From contig JAJEKV010000086.1 of assembly GCA_021234155.1 (NCBI GenBank), positions 3,707,461-3,771,460 of the forward strand: a stretch of 64,000 bases of DNA, written 5' to 3'. The notes under the pieces are model-generated. The model searched no databases and was not told where the DNA came from. It was given only the letters and a program-made list of their open reading frames with translations. Both the position numbers and the translations under genes were made by a program. This document shows, piece by piece, positions 12,307-23,882 of the stretch; the first letter of the stretch is position 1; the number at the start of each line of letters is the position of its first letter. This DNA is from Isoetes taiwanensis (taxonomy: Eukaryota > Streptophyta > Lycopodiopsida > Isoetales > Isoetaceae).

Positions 12307-13860
12307 CAGGACGCTCCCCTATATATATACCACCCCAGTAGGTATACATACAGGGACTTTCCCCTCCCATGGCAACCAACTTGCCATGAGCAGGCCCTCC
12401 TCGTCTATTTCGGGCCATCTATGAAATGATGCCCGAAAGAAGGACACGAAGGGGTCATTCGGCCCACGCCTTCAATGGGACTCCTACGTCACGGAAGCAT
12501 GAATACAAGGGTTAGCACACAGCATAAATCATATATAAATAACCACCACGAAGGGTGGCGCATCCATCCAAATACCAACGGCATAGAATATGCATCTAAC
12601 CTAAGAAAACACCCAAACCCCTGTGTTCTACCCCTCGGACTCGGTGAGGATCGACCGACGGTGGGCCTCAAGAGATCAGCAGACCGAGTCTTGGCATGGC
12701 GCTATTGGCATAGAACATCGGCTAGGGTTGTCCACTCCATCCGCCCCTCCTGTGCACACTTTGCAGATGGGTCAATTCATGCTATGGCTTTGCTATAGCC
12801 TTCCGGAGACGCAGGTTCTAGGGATCACCCTTTTGAGCCTACTCCAGGTTCATGACGCCTGGTCCGATGAGGCAGGTCGGGGAAGCGTCCCCTTCCAGAA
12901 TCACAGTGGTTCCATGGGTGAGCTAGAGAATACGTGCCGCATCAGCGACCCCCGCATCCGTACCCGACTTACTCACCCTAAATCTACTCAAAGTGCAAGG
13001 TGCTCCATACGGATCACACCTCTACACCCAGGGAGTGTCAGACCCATACCCGGCCCTCTACGTGACCGGCTATCAGGCCTAGCCCACTGTAGGAGTCTCA
13101 GGAGCCTTGTATGCTCATGCAAGACCCCACCCCTCATGTCACCACTGTGTTCCTTGTCTGGTGCTAAGCCAGACCATAGCATCTAGGACCCGGTGGGTTC
13201 TTGTGCACAGGCCGCAACTAATGGGAATAATACAGGGCTCTATCCAGGAGCATACTACAATACATGGGCTCAGAGGTCTCTACCCCCCGTAATCCCCCAT
13301 CTCCGGAGTGCTAACTAAGCAAAGAACTACTAAACCATCAACCAAAGCACGTACAGAGACTAGAGATAAAGAATACTCACCATATCAATCAAGGGTTAAC
13401 CTAACAAGTAAACCACAAAGAAAACAGAGAGAGAACACACCACAGAGAGGCGCTATGCTATAAATCGACATAGTAACCTACTGACTAACCGTCAAATCGG
13501 TCTTGGGCTGCTCCATCTCGACTAACTGAAGGGCGCCTGGCTGCTGCTCCTCCTCCTCCATCCCCAATTGCTCCCAATTCGAATTGGGGCACAAAAGCCC
13601 TAATTTGGGTGTCCAAAATGGAAACCATGCCTTGCCCAATCGATTTGGGCCAAGTGGCACCCCCTTGTTGGTGCTAATTAACTAATTTAGCTTAATTAGG
13701 GTAATTAGGCTATATACTTTATAATTATCCACAATGGATTTATTAACATAGCTAAATAAAACCATTGTGGTCGACGCCCACTTAGCCAATTACCCCCTTA
13801 TGTCCTAGTGACGTGTCCCGGCGTGCATACGTATACCGTATGAATGCCTGGAACGTCACA
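12307..13860 (-). repeat. 5' LTR of the Gypsy element
   Basis: Direct copy of 3780-5327. The outer end CGTCACA is intact and followed by GAGGG. The inner end next to the primer-binding site is altered (CAGGACG in place of TGTGACG). Open frames inside, up to 187 codons at 12623-13186, are shared in part with the other LTR and are not genes. Confidence 0.85.
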
Positions 13861-15845
13861 GAGGGTTTTTTTCACTAGGTTTTTCTTCCCCGATTCTCCA
13901 CGAAATTGGATGGGATTAGTTCCAGGCTGGTCGGAATGGGCTAGATCAAAGGCATAGGTAGGAGAGAGTTAGGCGCCAAAGCTAGCGGTGCTGTGATAAG
14001 AGAGCTCCAACCGCTGATAATTGGCCTGAAATTGCACAATAAGTGTTTAACTCGTAGTTGACTATGGGAGCCCGGAGGAGGTGATCCCATGTGGTCATCC
14101 TGAAGGTTAGGATCAGTGATGACTTTAAGGTGTGATATATCCTGAAAATGCTATATTTCACCAAAATTCGATGGTTTAGCAAGAGCTAACACATCCTACT
14201 AATTTGATAATATTGCATTCTAATTATACCAAATTCGCCAACTTAATAGATATTCTGTAGTAGCAGATCTTAATTTTTGGTAAGACGTCTGAATTCTACT
14301 AAATTTGTTTCTATGAAGTTATAAAAATAGAAAACAATCGCCACCATTTCTATAGTTTAGAAGTAGACAGAGGATGATAGAGTCATCATTGGTTGGGATC
14401 CACCCCAAGGTAAGCGTATCTCAAACCCACATATTGCATTAACATTGCTTTATAGGTCTTGCTTTATGGATTTATTCATCCCATAGGTCTATTGGTCCCA
14501 TAGACCCATTGGTCTTCGTGGACGATAGAACCCTATCCAATTCAATTTTATTCTATTCTATTTGTCTAGTCCTTTTAGTCGTGGTGCTCCCATGTACTTG
14601 CCATCTTGAATCTTGTTAGCTCATGTATTTGTCTGCAAGTATGAATTGAAGAAGGCATATAGTAGATTAAAATTGATGAAGACACAATAAAAGATTGAAG
14701 AATATACTTATATGGCTTGGTAAGCGTAGAAATGGCAATGATGATAAATCCATAATAAAGATTTGGGTATCAATATGGATGGGAGATGAAAAGGAAACTA
14801 AAACTGGAGAGAGAGGAAGTAAGATATAGGAGGTTGAAGAATATACCTATATGACTTGTTGTAGAAATGACAATGGTGATCAATCCTTAGTAAAGACTTG
14901 GAAATCCATATGGATGAGAGATTAAAAGGAAGCTAGAGAGTTCGAAGCAAAATATAGGACACCTCAATAATGTGTATGGGGTAGGAAGGACCATCCTACA
15001 CACATATATTATTGGTGAGAAGACCTCAATGCCCAACTGCACCAGCTCAGGTGGAACGCATCATGTTAGCATGAATGTCGTTAATAATATTTTATATCAT
15101 TGCAATACAAGGAAAGTTCCATCCTATTCCAGAAACCCAAAAGAAAATATCCGGGTCCTTGAAAAATTTGAGTCAAATCCAACATTACTAATGAACAAAG
15201 TTGCAAAGCTCCCAATAATAGCAATTATTAAATGAGCATATGTTAATGATTACCTTCTAAAGGTATGTTCTCATACACTTTTGACCCGACTTTAAAAATC
15301 AAAGCAGATTAGAAACCTCATCCTAAAAATTCTGGAATGAGAAAAACCTCACTTTTTAGCTGCGTGTCTTATGTAGGGTTCACATGGAGCATTTTTTCAG
15401 TGCTGAACCCATCTGGATGGATCAAGGCTGGCCAGTCATGTATTCACATGGATGCGGTGCCATTTGTTAGAAAATTTTCAACTAGATATAAGAGCTGGCC
15501 AATTTTTCCAGCCAAATTCAATCCGTGCAAAACTTTTTGCATGTGAATAGCCCAGTTGATTAAGCGCTGATTCTAAATTGGGTCGGCTGGAGGATAAACT
15601 GGACGTCAACTCACGGGGGATAGATCACGCGTAGCAAAATAAGCCCCGAGCCAAAATCTGCAACAAGAAATCCACCGCTGACTTCCACTGATCCAAATAC
15701 TATGCATGTGAACAGGTGTTTAGCTTAGGTCAATCTCCACTCTACATACTTGCCATATATTAACCATCCAAAGCACATCTTTTGTAGCATATGCCAAATG
15801 CTCAAACTCTAGGCCCTTTAGGCAATCCAAAAATTCAAGTACATT
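13861..15845. repeat. Duplicated segment, distal copy, right part
   Basis: Matches 17870-19545 in direct orientation: 'ccaggctggtcggaatggg', 'ggttcacatggagcatttt' and 'gccaaatgctcaaactcta' all recur in order. The copies differ by many substitutions and indels, so the duplication is older than the Gypsy insertion. It includes a LINE 3'-end-like block at 14440-14575 (cccataggtctattggtcc followed by ATTCTATTCTATT). Confidence 0.85.
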
Positions 15846-16384
15846 CTCTTGTTTTCACGTCGGTTCATGGCAATATATGCAGTCATTTCAATACTTTTTG
15901 ATGTAATATGTTTATAATGATTCTTTCTCTTGAGTCATGCAAAACTGTGCCAGATGTACAATGAAATAATGGACATCCAAAAGAACAAACGGCTTGAAAG
16001 CCATTTTTGAGGCCACGTCTATATAGTTGGCAACTTGACATGATGGTGAGACTTACCATACATAATCATATACCATCACTAATGCGTCACCCTGTAAAGA
16101 CAAAAGCAGTGCTTTATACAATATTGTTGCTTAAATTACAAGAAACTTATCGTGGCGGCCAAGGCCGTCGCAAACGTTTCTCTAGTTCCAACCCGCTGAG
16201 GTTTGGCCCACTATTAACGTTCAATCTGTCAATGCAATGCATGCTTAATAATGGGTTTCTATTCACATTGTTGCCTTGTGTCCTCTTGCCCATACGATAG
16301 ATAGTTGCTGCAAGACGACCATGAGATTCCCAATGCTGGTATCCCTTTCTCTCTTTTATCCTCTCCTTTTTATCACCCTATGCT
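15846..16384. other. Unique spacer, no gene recognised
   Basis: No ORF with recognisable domains and no repeat. A 97-codon open stretch at 16007-16300 has no known motif. Confidence 0.4.
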
Positions 16385-16385
16385 A

Positions 16386-16670
16386 GTCAGTGGGGTTTGA
16401 GCCTGGATGGGTGCTGCCCAGAACCAATGGCCTGACCACTAGGCTAACAGCGCGGTTGCCATTATCTCTTTCTCGCCATCCATTGCTAGTCAGTGGGTTT
16501 TGAGCCTGGATGGGTGATACCCAGAACCAATGGCCTGACCACTAGGCTAACAACCCGATGGACCTTTTTGTTTATTTAGCTGCACCCGATGATGGGCAGT
16601 GGGCTTTGAGCCTGGACGGGGGTTTCCCATAACCATTAGCTTAGCCACTTGGCCGTCAACGCGGTCATCT
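16386..16670 (-). mobile_element. Three tRNA-like units in tandem (SINE heads)
   Basis: On the minus strand each ~75-bp unit reads TTAGCCTAGTGGTCAGGCC (A box) then, about 35 bp later, GGCTCAAACCC (B box). Units lie at about 16386-16461, 16486-16560 and 16594-16670, the last most diverged. Pol III promoter logic is visible. A complete cloverleaf with a paired acceptor stem is not, so I call them tRNA-derived repeats. Confidence 0.6.
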
Positions 16671-16866
16671 TTTTATCTCTGCCTCATTTGTTTAATGTAA
16701 TTTATTTGTTTAATGTTTCTAGTTTGATTTGTTGAAGAATAGATGTGGGGAACCTCATGGTAATCAAACAGCATGCCATCTATCGTATGGGCCAGAAAGG
16801 GAATGGGATGAGAGATATAGAGCACGCAAGGGGCAAGCACAGGTCTGGCTATGGCGGACGTCGGAA

Positions 16867-17013
16867 TAATGGCCGCAATAAATGCAAAGTGTATTAATGG
16901 CCGCAATAAATGCAAAGTGTATTAATGACCACAATAAATGCAAAGTGCACACATGTCTCATCAAGTTATTAGAGTGTATTAATGGCCGCAATAAATGCAA
17001 AGTGCACACATGT
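16867..17013. repeat. 28-bp tandem repeat, 3 units plus one displaced unit
   Basis: Unit 'aatggccgcaataaatgcaa' plus 8 bp (28-bp period) from 16867 to 16950, with a fourth unit at 16980 after a spacer that repeats 'gcacacatgtc'. It has no gene. Confidence 0.8.
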
Positions 17014-17492
17014 CGTGCTTTGATAATTTTTAAGGAATGTGGGTGCAAACTTGATTGAGCAAGGGGAGTCACGTGGCTGTGGCTCCTCCTCAATAAATAT
17101 TAACTAGGAAAATACAAAAAATGTTCCTCAAAAATATTTTTCGACACTTGGCGTGCATGCACTGGAGCATCAAAGAATCTTGAAGAATAGAATCAAAGTG
17201 TATGCATTATATATGGTTTTATGACTATGTGATAAAAAAGTTAGTAGTCGTACAAGAGTTGCAGGAGAGAATCATGTGTTTGCATCCTTTGCATCATAAT
17301 ACCAATCTAGTAATTTTTAATGGGATCATGCATTATTGCATGAGTTCCGACCAGCCTGCATAAGAACTTAACATGAATCTTTATTTTTTTGAAAGACATC
17401 ATGTTTGCACGCACATATGAGTATATAGTCCATGGTTAAAAGCCTCCTTCATGAGTGATGTTGGTTTTCATGAAAAATCAAAGATGTTTAAC
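17014..17492. other. Spacer without gene
   Basis: AT-rich. No ORF, repeat or RNA feature recognised. Confidence 0.4.
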
Positions 17493-19545
17493 TCTCTAGG
17501 TTTTTTAATGGAGAAAATAATCTCTTCAAATATCCGACGTCCTTACAACCGCTTTGTGAAGTGTTATGACCAGAAATGTGATATTTATTCACGAGGAGCA
17601 TCCTCAAAGACAGAAACATCATAAACCCAACATGACTAAGGGAAATAGAGATTTCTTCATTCTTCATTGTTAATGAAGACTCACAACATAATAAACTTAT
17701 AGATAGCTCCCCAAGGGAAAAGAAATTTCACCATATCTATCAGATGCGCATATGAGTTGTTTGATACTCTTATGTTGCAGTGGAGGATCCCAGAGGCGTG
17801 ATCTTGGAGGACGGGATCACAACGTACTGCACGGTAACGGTGCAGAATTTTTGCTCCTTATAAGGAAAATGAGGGTTCTCTTCCACTAGGCTTTTTTCCC
17901 CCAGTTCTCCACAAAATTGGATAGGATCAGTTCCAGGCTGGTCGGAATGGGCTGGATCAGAGGCGTAGGTAGGAGCAAGGAGGCGCCAGATCCAGCGCCA
18001 CTGCAGTAAGAGAGCTCAAATGGCCGAAAATTGACCCGATATTGCATAGTAAGCCTTTGAAAGTGCAGTTGACTGTGGGGGCCCAAAGGAGGGGATCCCA
18101 CATGGTGATCCCAGAGGACGGGATTCAACCCAGGGTAAGTGTATCCCAACCCCACATATCATACTAACGTTGCTTTATATGTCTTGCTTTATGGATTTAT
18201 TCATCCCATAGGCCTAATGGTCCCATAAACCTATTGGTCTTCATGGATGATAGGACCCCATTCAATTCAATTCAATTTTATTTGTCTATCTTTAGTTTTG
18301 GCGCTCCCATATACTTGCAGTCTTGAATTTAGTTAACCCATATATTTGTCTGCAAGTGTGAATTGAAGAACGCTTATAGTAGGCTAAAAATACAGTAAGA
18401 GATTGAAGAATATACTTATAGACTTGAAAGAGTAGAAATGGCTATGGTGATAAATCCATAATAAAGACTTTGGTATCCATATATGGATGAGAGATGAAAA
18501 GAAAACTAAAACTGGAGAGAGAGGTTGGAAGCAAAATATAGGAGGTTGAAGAATATCCAATGACAATAATAATCAATCCTTATTAAAGACTTAGAAATCC
18601 ATATGGATGAGAGATTAAAAGGAAGCTAAAGCTGGAGAGAGAGGTTGGAAGCAAAATATAGGACATCTCAATAATGTGTATGGATTAGGAAGGATCATCC
18701 TACACACTTATATTATTGGTGAGAAGACCTTAATGCCCATCTACATCAGTTCAGGTGGAATGCATCAAGTTAGCATGGATGTCGCTAATAGTATCTTATA
18801 TCATTGCAATACCAGGGAATGTTAAATCCTATTCTAGAAACCCTCATGAAATACAAGGGTCCTTGAAAATTTTGAGTCAAATCCCACATTACTAAATGAA
18901 TAAAGGTGCAAAGCTCCCAATAATAACAAGTACTAAATGAGCATATGTTAGCAATTGCCTCAAGGCTATGTTCTCAGACACTTTTGACCCGACTTCAAAT
19001 TTCAAAGCAGGTTAGAAACCTCCTTCCCAAAATTTTGGAAATAGAAAAACCTCACTTTTCAGCCCAGTGTCTTATGTAGGGTTCACATGGAGCATTTTTT
19101 ATCAGGGCTGAATCCATCTGGCTGGATCAGGGCTGATCGTTTTGATCAACCATGTATTCAAATGGATGTAGTGCCTTTCAACTAGATATAAAAGCTGGCC
19201 AATTTTCCTAGCCAAATTCAATCTGTGCAAAACTTTTGCGTATGAATAGCCCGGTTGCTTAAGCGCTCATCCTAAATTGGGTCAGCTGGAGGATAAACTA
19301 AAGGTCAGCTCATGGAGATAGACCACGCGTGGCGGAATCAGCCCAAGCCAAAATCTGTAGCATGAAGTTAGCCCCTGACTTTCGTTGATTCAAATATTAT
19401 GCATGTAAATGAGCCTTTAGCTTAGGCCAATTTCTGCCATACAAATCGCATACATGCCACATATTAACCGTACAAAGCACATCTTATGTAGCATATGCCA
19501 AATGCTCAAAAACTCTAGGCCCTTGGCAACCCAAAAATTCAATTC
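17493..19545. repeat. Duplicated segment, proximal copy, abutting the bL27 gene
   Basis: Direct counterpart of 3391-3779 plus 13861-15845. It ends about 140 bp before the bL27 start codon, so it covers the likely promoter-distal region of that gene. It contains a LINE 3'-end-like block at 18165-18290 ending in TTCAATTCAATTC. No protein is encoded. Confidence 0.8.
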
Positions 19546-19641
19546 AGACTTGGAAGTTTTCACACTGGGCCAGAAATTTTGGAGGGGGGTCCGTTGCATA
19601 GAACATGCCCTAATTCTATGGATAATACCATGTCCACAAAA

Positions 19642-19701
19642 ATGGTGGTGATAACGGGAGCCCATCCACACAAACGAAGAAGCTGGCTATGGCGACGCTA
19701 A
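19642..19701 (+). promoter_or_regulatory. Possible upstream ORF overlapping the bL27 start
   Basis: An ATG at 19642 opens a 19-residue frame that ends at TAA 19699-19701, ten bases past the bL27 ATG and in another frame. If the transcript starts upstream of 19642 this would depress bL27 translation. The transcription start is not known from sequence. Confidence 0.25.
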
Positions 19702-21472
19702 CGTCGGCCTTCACTGGCCTAACGCTCACCTCTTCCTCTGCCCTTTCCCTTGGAACCGGCGACACATTATCTCGTCTTCTTTGTTCCCCACAGTCTCACC
19801 CAATCCTTCCTTTACCTCACCTGCCACTCAGTATAGAGGCTGCACACAAAAAAGGTTCTGGCAGTACCAAAAATGGCAGAGACTCTAACCCCAAAATGTT
19901 GGGTGTGAAAATTTACGGGGAACAAGCTGCCAAAGCTGGCTCCATTATCATTCGGCAGCGTGGTACCAAGGTATGTTTGCAATCTGTGGTTGAGAAATAT
20001 TTTCTTCTCTGTTTTGAAGAATGACTGTGTATATGCTTTAGTAGTACCAGTAATTATCTCCAAATATCATGTTGACTAGACATCAATAGAATGAATTGCT
20101 TTTGGTACCTCTCAATTAGGCTGATCATTTCGCTATTTTAACTGGTGGCAAATGCAAAGAACAAACCTCGGACTTACCTATATCATAGAATAGCCAATGT
20201 CCTTTTTAAATCTACTTTTGGCAGAGTTCAGAATTATGAGTGAGAATAGATTATGCAACTTGATGCTAATGCTCTTAGTCAGGATTGCCGCAAGTTTTTC
20301 CCCAAATGCTAGTACAGCAGATCGTCCTGAACCATGTAAGAAGCTATCTAATATAAAGCACATCCTGGATCATGTTCTTGATGGCATTCAAGAGAAGGAT
20401 GGCGTAAATGTCCAGGCAGTAGTTCATTTGTATCAACTTCAACATTGTGTATTGGATTTTATGCACACCAAAACTTTGAACCTCTTGTGCAAGCATGATG
20501 ACAATCGATACAATGGAGGTAATGATTCATGTACTTATCTATGAAAGCTAGTGGGTGTATGGACCATTTACACAATTTGGCACATCAATTTGAACAATAA
20601 AGTTGAATTTGTACTGTAGTCTCTCAAATTGTTACCAAATGGAGGTGAACTTTAGGACCAAATTCATCTCCTTAGAGCACATCATCCTGACATGTTAGAG
20701 AAGATGATGAGTTCACCAGACACATTTTTACGTCGTTAACCAAGATCTATCATTGAGCCACTGAATGTTGCTGATGCATAGATGCTGATCAGAAGCAGTT
20801 ATTTGAGTAAAACTGCAGACCATGATATTTAGACTTGTTGACAGCCTACATGAGACAGATTGACCATTGTACTAGTGTAATTTGGAGAGAAAAGGGAATG
20901 CACATAGAGCAAGCATTCATAAAATTGAATTTTGTGCTTACTAACAAGGCCTTCAAATCCGCTAACACTTAATTAGACAAAATCTTCAATGTTTTTAGAT
21001 CCTTCGGTTCTTAGTTTTGTTCTTAACTTGGACTTCTTTGCTATCATTAGCCAGCACTCATAGAGCCATCTTATCACTACATCACTCGCAACCTTGGTTA
21101 TTATTGACTATTCTATTTATTATTTTCCAGTTCCATCCTGGCAACAATGTTGGCCTTGGGAGAGATTACACAATATTCTCCCTTATTGATGGAGTTGTCA
21201 AGTTTGAGAGGTTTGGGCCTGACAAAAAAAAGGTACAGGTGACAATTTCCTTGTGGTAGGCTGATTCCTGTAGTTTAACGACTGTCTTGGTACAGGTTAG
21301 TGTCTATCCAAAGGTGGAAGTGCCAGAGAACCCAAACAGCAGAAGAGTAAAACGGCGCGAGATGTTCCGTGCTTTAAGGGAAAAGCGCAAGGCTAAGAAG
21401 GAAGGGCGTGTGCTGAACCTTGGGCTTGCTGTTGCATCAGCTGAGAACATAGAAGAAACAACAGTATGCTAG
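19689..21472 (+). CDS. RPL27: Chloroplast large-subunit ribosomal protein bL27, nuclear gene, 3 exons
   Basis: Component of the plastid 50S subunit, near the peptidyl-transferase centre. Exons 19689-19970, 21131-21232 and 21296-21472 join in phase 0 into 186 codons. Introns (1160 and 63 bp) begin GT and end AG. Residues 1-54 are rich in Ser, Thr and Leu, as in a chloroplast transit peptide, ending at '[10 protein letters not shown]', the usual bL27 junction. The core follows: [18 protein letters not shown], the RQRGTK turn, then [17 protein letters not shown]. Exon 3 encodes the plant-type basic C-terminal extension with VPENPN and a Lys/Arg-rich helix. No stop or frameshift is seen, so the gene looks functional. 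The second donor is set by homology: the GT at 21233 gives KKK-VSVYPK, whereas GT at 21239 would insert two residues. The sequence is plant-like rather than plastid-encoded, given the transit peptide and introns. Confidence 0.93.
20224..20518 (+). pseudogene. Exon-like fragment inside bL27 intron 1, family not recognised
   Basis: An open stretch bounded by an acceptor-like 'ttttggcag' and a donor-like 'gag|gtaatg'. It encodes a helix-rich peptide including [15 protein letters not shown] and [16 protein letters not shown] do not recognise it. Its length (295 bp) is not a multiple of three, so inclusion would shift the bL27 frame. It is most likely a captured exon of another gene, or a poison exon. 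Confidence 0.35.
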
Positions 21473-22523
21473 CACACTCTTTTATGAGCTGAGTGTATAT
21501 TAATTCAGAAGCATGTCTCATTGCGTCTCTCTTTGTGCCAAGTTTTCAATTGGTGATAAGGCTTTGCAGTATTTGATAAAGCAATTTTAAGTTAATCAAT
21601 ATCCTGCAATAAGATCTTTGATCTAAAGATCTTCGCATAAATCAATATCTTGCAATAAGAAGATCTAAAGGTCTTCGCATATAACCTTTTAAGAGGGAAC
21701 AGGAGGAAAAAAACCCCTTGCATCTGAATTCCCACATAGATGGCCTTCTCTATATTATGATTTTGGATCCTTCTCTTGAAGAATTGTATAGGATTAGAAA
21801 GGAGGATCCCATTCTGGACAATGTTACAAGCTATTTGCTACAGTTCAGTCTGCTGATAGTACAGTATGCAACTTCCAAGAGATCATGATATCGAATGATC
21901 TTTATTGAACCATTTGAAGCTTACATGTGTTTACAAGAGAGTGGATCAATACCAAGGAAATGTGAGTTAAAAGAATAACTGGAACACCTAATTGCTTTGC
22001 CTATCCCAATACACAACTTGAAATGAAAGGTGGTGGCTGATGCTGAATTCATGATGGTAATCCCCAGTCAAAAAATCAATTGATTGCTGATTGTAGTTCA
22101 AGTTGGTACGGTCTACTAGTAGGACTTTAAACTGCCACACCCGAGGTCACGAGTTTAAGTATGACTAACATCAGTCTATATCTGGATGTTGCAAAAACAT
22201 CTGGCTACTGGAGGCTCTTCGATATGTTTCTTATGGAAGTTGAGAAATTCGAAAGGGCATAAGATATTTGGTGGCAAAAATACTTAAGAAATACTATAGG
22301 AATTTGACAGCAAAATGGCAGAGCCTAATATCTTTTAGAAAACATGATTCATAGGATATCTAGTAGCATACTCCAACTTAGGCTCAGCAGAGTAAAATGA
22401 CCGTCGAAAAGCCAAGTTTAATATCATGACTTCTATCAGTGGATAGGTGGTAGTCCCAGTTACAAAACAAAGGATACAATTTTTAGATCTAAGTAAATTT
22501 GAATCTGATCCTACTTTCTTCTG
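21473..22523. other. 3' flank of bL27
   Basis: No coding feature. It holds a degenerate direct repeat at about 21595-21682 ('atcaatatcctgcaataag' ... 'gatcttcgcat' twice). A B-box-like 'ggtcacgagtttaagta' at 22143-22159, preceded by 'ggtctactagtaggactt', may be another worn tRNA-derived repeat. Confidence 0.45.
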
Positions 22524-22706
22524 GGTGTTTGGTTAGTGGTAACACACTAGTCCTTAAACAAATATATATATCTTGAGTTCAAGGCCAGCTAGAGTCGCAT
22601 TCAATATAGTTGGAGGTAGGACACCAACGAAGCAATGTTAATGGTGTGCGCATCATATGTTTGCATATGTCCAATTGGATGCTGTCAATTTGATGACATA
22701 AAAATG
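22524..22706 (+). mobile_element. tRNA-derived SINE
   Basis: Head GTGTTTGGTTAGTGGTAAC carries an A box; 'cttgagttcaaggcc' about 50 bp later is the B box. The body ends 'catatgtccaattggatgctg'. Head and body match the SINE at 40008-40256 and the 3' block at 5880-5968. The tetranucleotide tail is lost here. Confidence 0.7.
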
Positions 22707-23394
22707 GTTCCTCCTCCCTCTCCTCCTTTTCTAATCTAGACTTGCAAAAAGGGGTGGGTTATTGTTGGATCCGATGATGTAAATCTAGTCTAGTGTAAAC
22801 TTATTGTGGATTTCGCCGTGTATAAATCCGCAGAAAAACTCACCCATTGGCTACTGCCAGGTGGAGAAATGGGTGAGTTCAAGCCTCATCATGTGTAATG
22901 TGTGCTGAGAATGAAAGTCGGTGAATGTCTACCGAAGAATGAATCGACATATATATCCTAGGGAATGCTGCCAAGTGGTATATCGCTAAAGCTACTAACT
23001 AACTAGCTAACTAATAAATTCTATCGATCCACACCGTAAGATCAATATTCTCGGGAGAAGATGAGCAATATATATGTACGGCTTTTCAGGTGTTTTTTTT
23101 TCCTTATTCGGTGTTCTTTTCATAGCAAATATAGTCCTTGGTTGCATTATGGCTAAACCTTGTATTATGGCTTCTCAGCCATTAAATAACAGCACATCTG
23201 GCAACATATTCCCTCTCCACAAATCCACAACGTTAAGCAAGTCTTTTTCAGGTTGACCCGACTTTGAAGGGGGCATTACTAAAGCACAGACCATTGGATA
23301 AAACAGTATTTTCGCTTTAATATAGTATAGTATGAAAACAACATAACAGACTACTGCATGACAACACTCCATGACCCAACAACATGAAGAACAT
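22707..23394. other. Spacer without gene
   Basis: Contains 'actaactaactagctaacta' at about 22992, which also occurs near 34675. No coding or RNA feature recognised. Confidence 0.4.
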
Positions 23395-23700
23395 CACACA
23401 ATCACATGGGCCTGGGGAATCGAACCCCATATGAATCCAAAGCCTATGGCTTACCTGGACGACGCACTCAGATCATGCATAGGAGCCATCAAACACATGC
23501 CATTGGCTGCCATTCCAAGCTCCAGTTGTCAATGGCATGCATTTGATGATCCTATGTGTGGTTTCCTTGGATGCTTGGAAGCCAACAAACACAATTAGTT
23601 AGTGAGCTTGGGGAGTTGAACCCCAACACAATGCCAATGCTCATCCGAGCATAAGGGAGATCCTAGTAGAGGGGGTCTCCCTTATGCCCAGGGGCTAAAG
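23395..23700 (-). repeat. Two tRNA-like B boxes and a strong hairpin beside the HUH element
   Basis: The minus strand reads GGGGTTCGATTCCCC at 23414-23430 and GGGGTTCAACTCCCC at 23609-23625, both perfect T-arm-like hairpins. At 23651-23687 lies a larger inverted repeat: CATAAGGGAGATCC and GGGTCTCCCTTATG, 13 of 14 positions paired, with a ~9-nt loop. The hairpin is about 200 bp downstream of the transposase reading frame, where HUH elements often carry a terminal hairpin. Confidence 0.5.
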
Positions 23701-23882
23701 CCCTCTAAAATTCTGCAGATGTTAGTAATGAAGTGCAATCAACTAAGCATGAACAACACACAGCATCAAAGAACAGAATATTACATATTCATAGGCTCAG
23801 AAAAGTACATGTGGCATGGGCGCCATGCACATAAAACTGCACCAAACAAGAACATTGCAAAGAGGATGAACAACAACAAGGC

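Larger units (their letters stand above)
3780..13860 (-). mobile_element. Ty3/Gypsy-type LTR retrotransposon, decayed coding region
   Basis: Two direct LTRs of about 1.55 kb (3780-5327 and 12307-13860) start TGTGACG and end CGTCACA. GAGGG flanks the element on both sides (3775-3779 and 13861-13865). Orientation is minus. Next to the right-hand LTR lies TGGTATCGAGCCA, close to the plant initiator-Met tRNA primer-binding site. Next to the left-hand LTR lies a polypurine tract, AAGGTGGGGAGAA. The roughly 7-kb interior has no long ORF. One minus-strand stretch (10728-10754) reads YCQHFVPNF, resembling the segment after the Gypsy RT palm. The LTRs remain very similar while the interior is badly decayed and carries another LTR end, so this is probably a non-autonomous or patchwork element. 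Superfamily assignment is inferred from the RT-like motif and the ends. Confidence 0.82.

Noticed and set aside
12623-13186. 187-codon open frame
   Set aside because: Lies entirely in the Gypsy LTR; the other LTR keeps only part of it, so it is not conserved as coding.
16386-17013. CRISPR-like array
   Set aside because: Units are tRNA-like or directly contiguous 28-bp repeats without unique spacers; the genome is a plant nuclear one.
19689-21472. bL27 as a plastid DNA insertion or bacterial contaminant
   Set aside because: Spliceosomal introns, transit peptide and plant-type C-terminal extension show a nuclear gene.
23395-23640. Functional tRNA genes
   Set aside because: Only T-arm/B-box-like hairpins; no acceptor, D or anticodon arms can be drawn.
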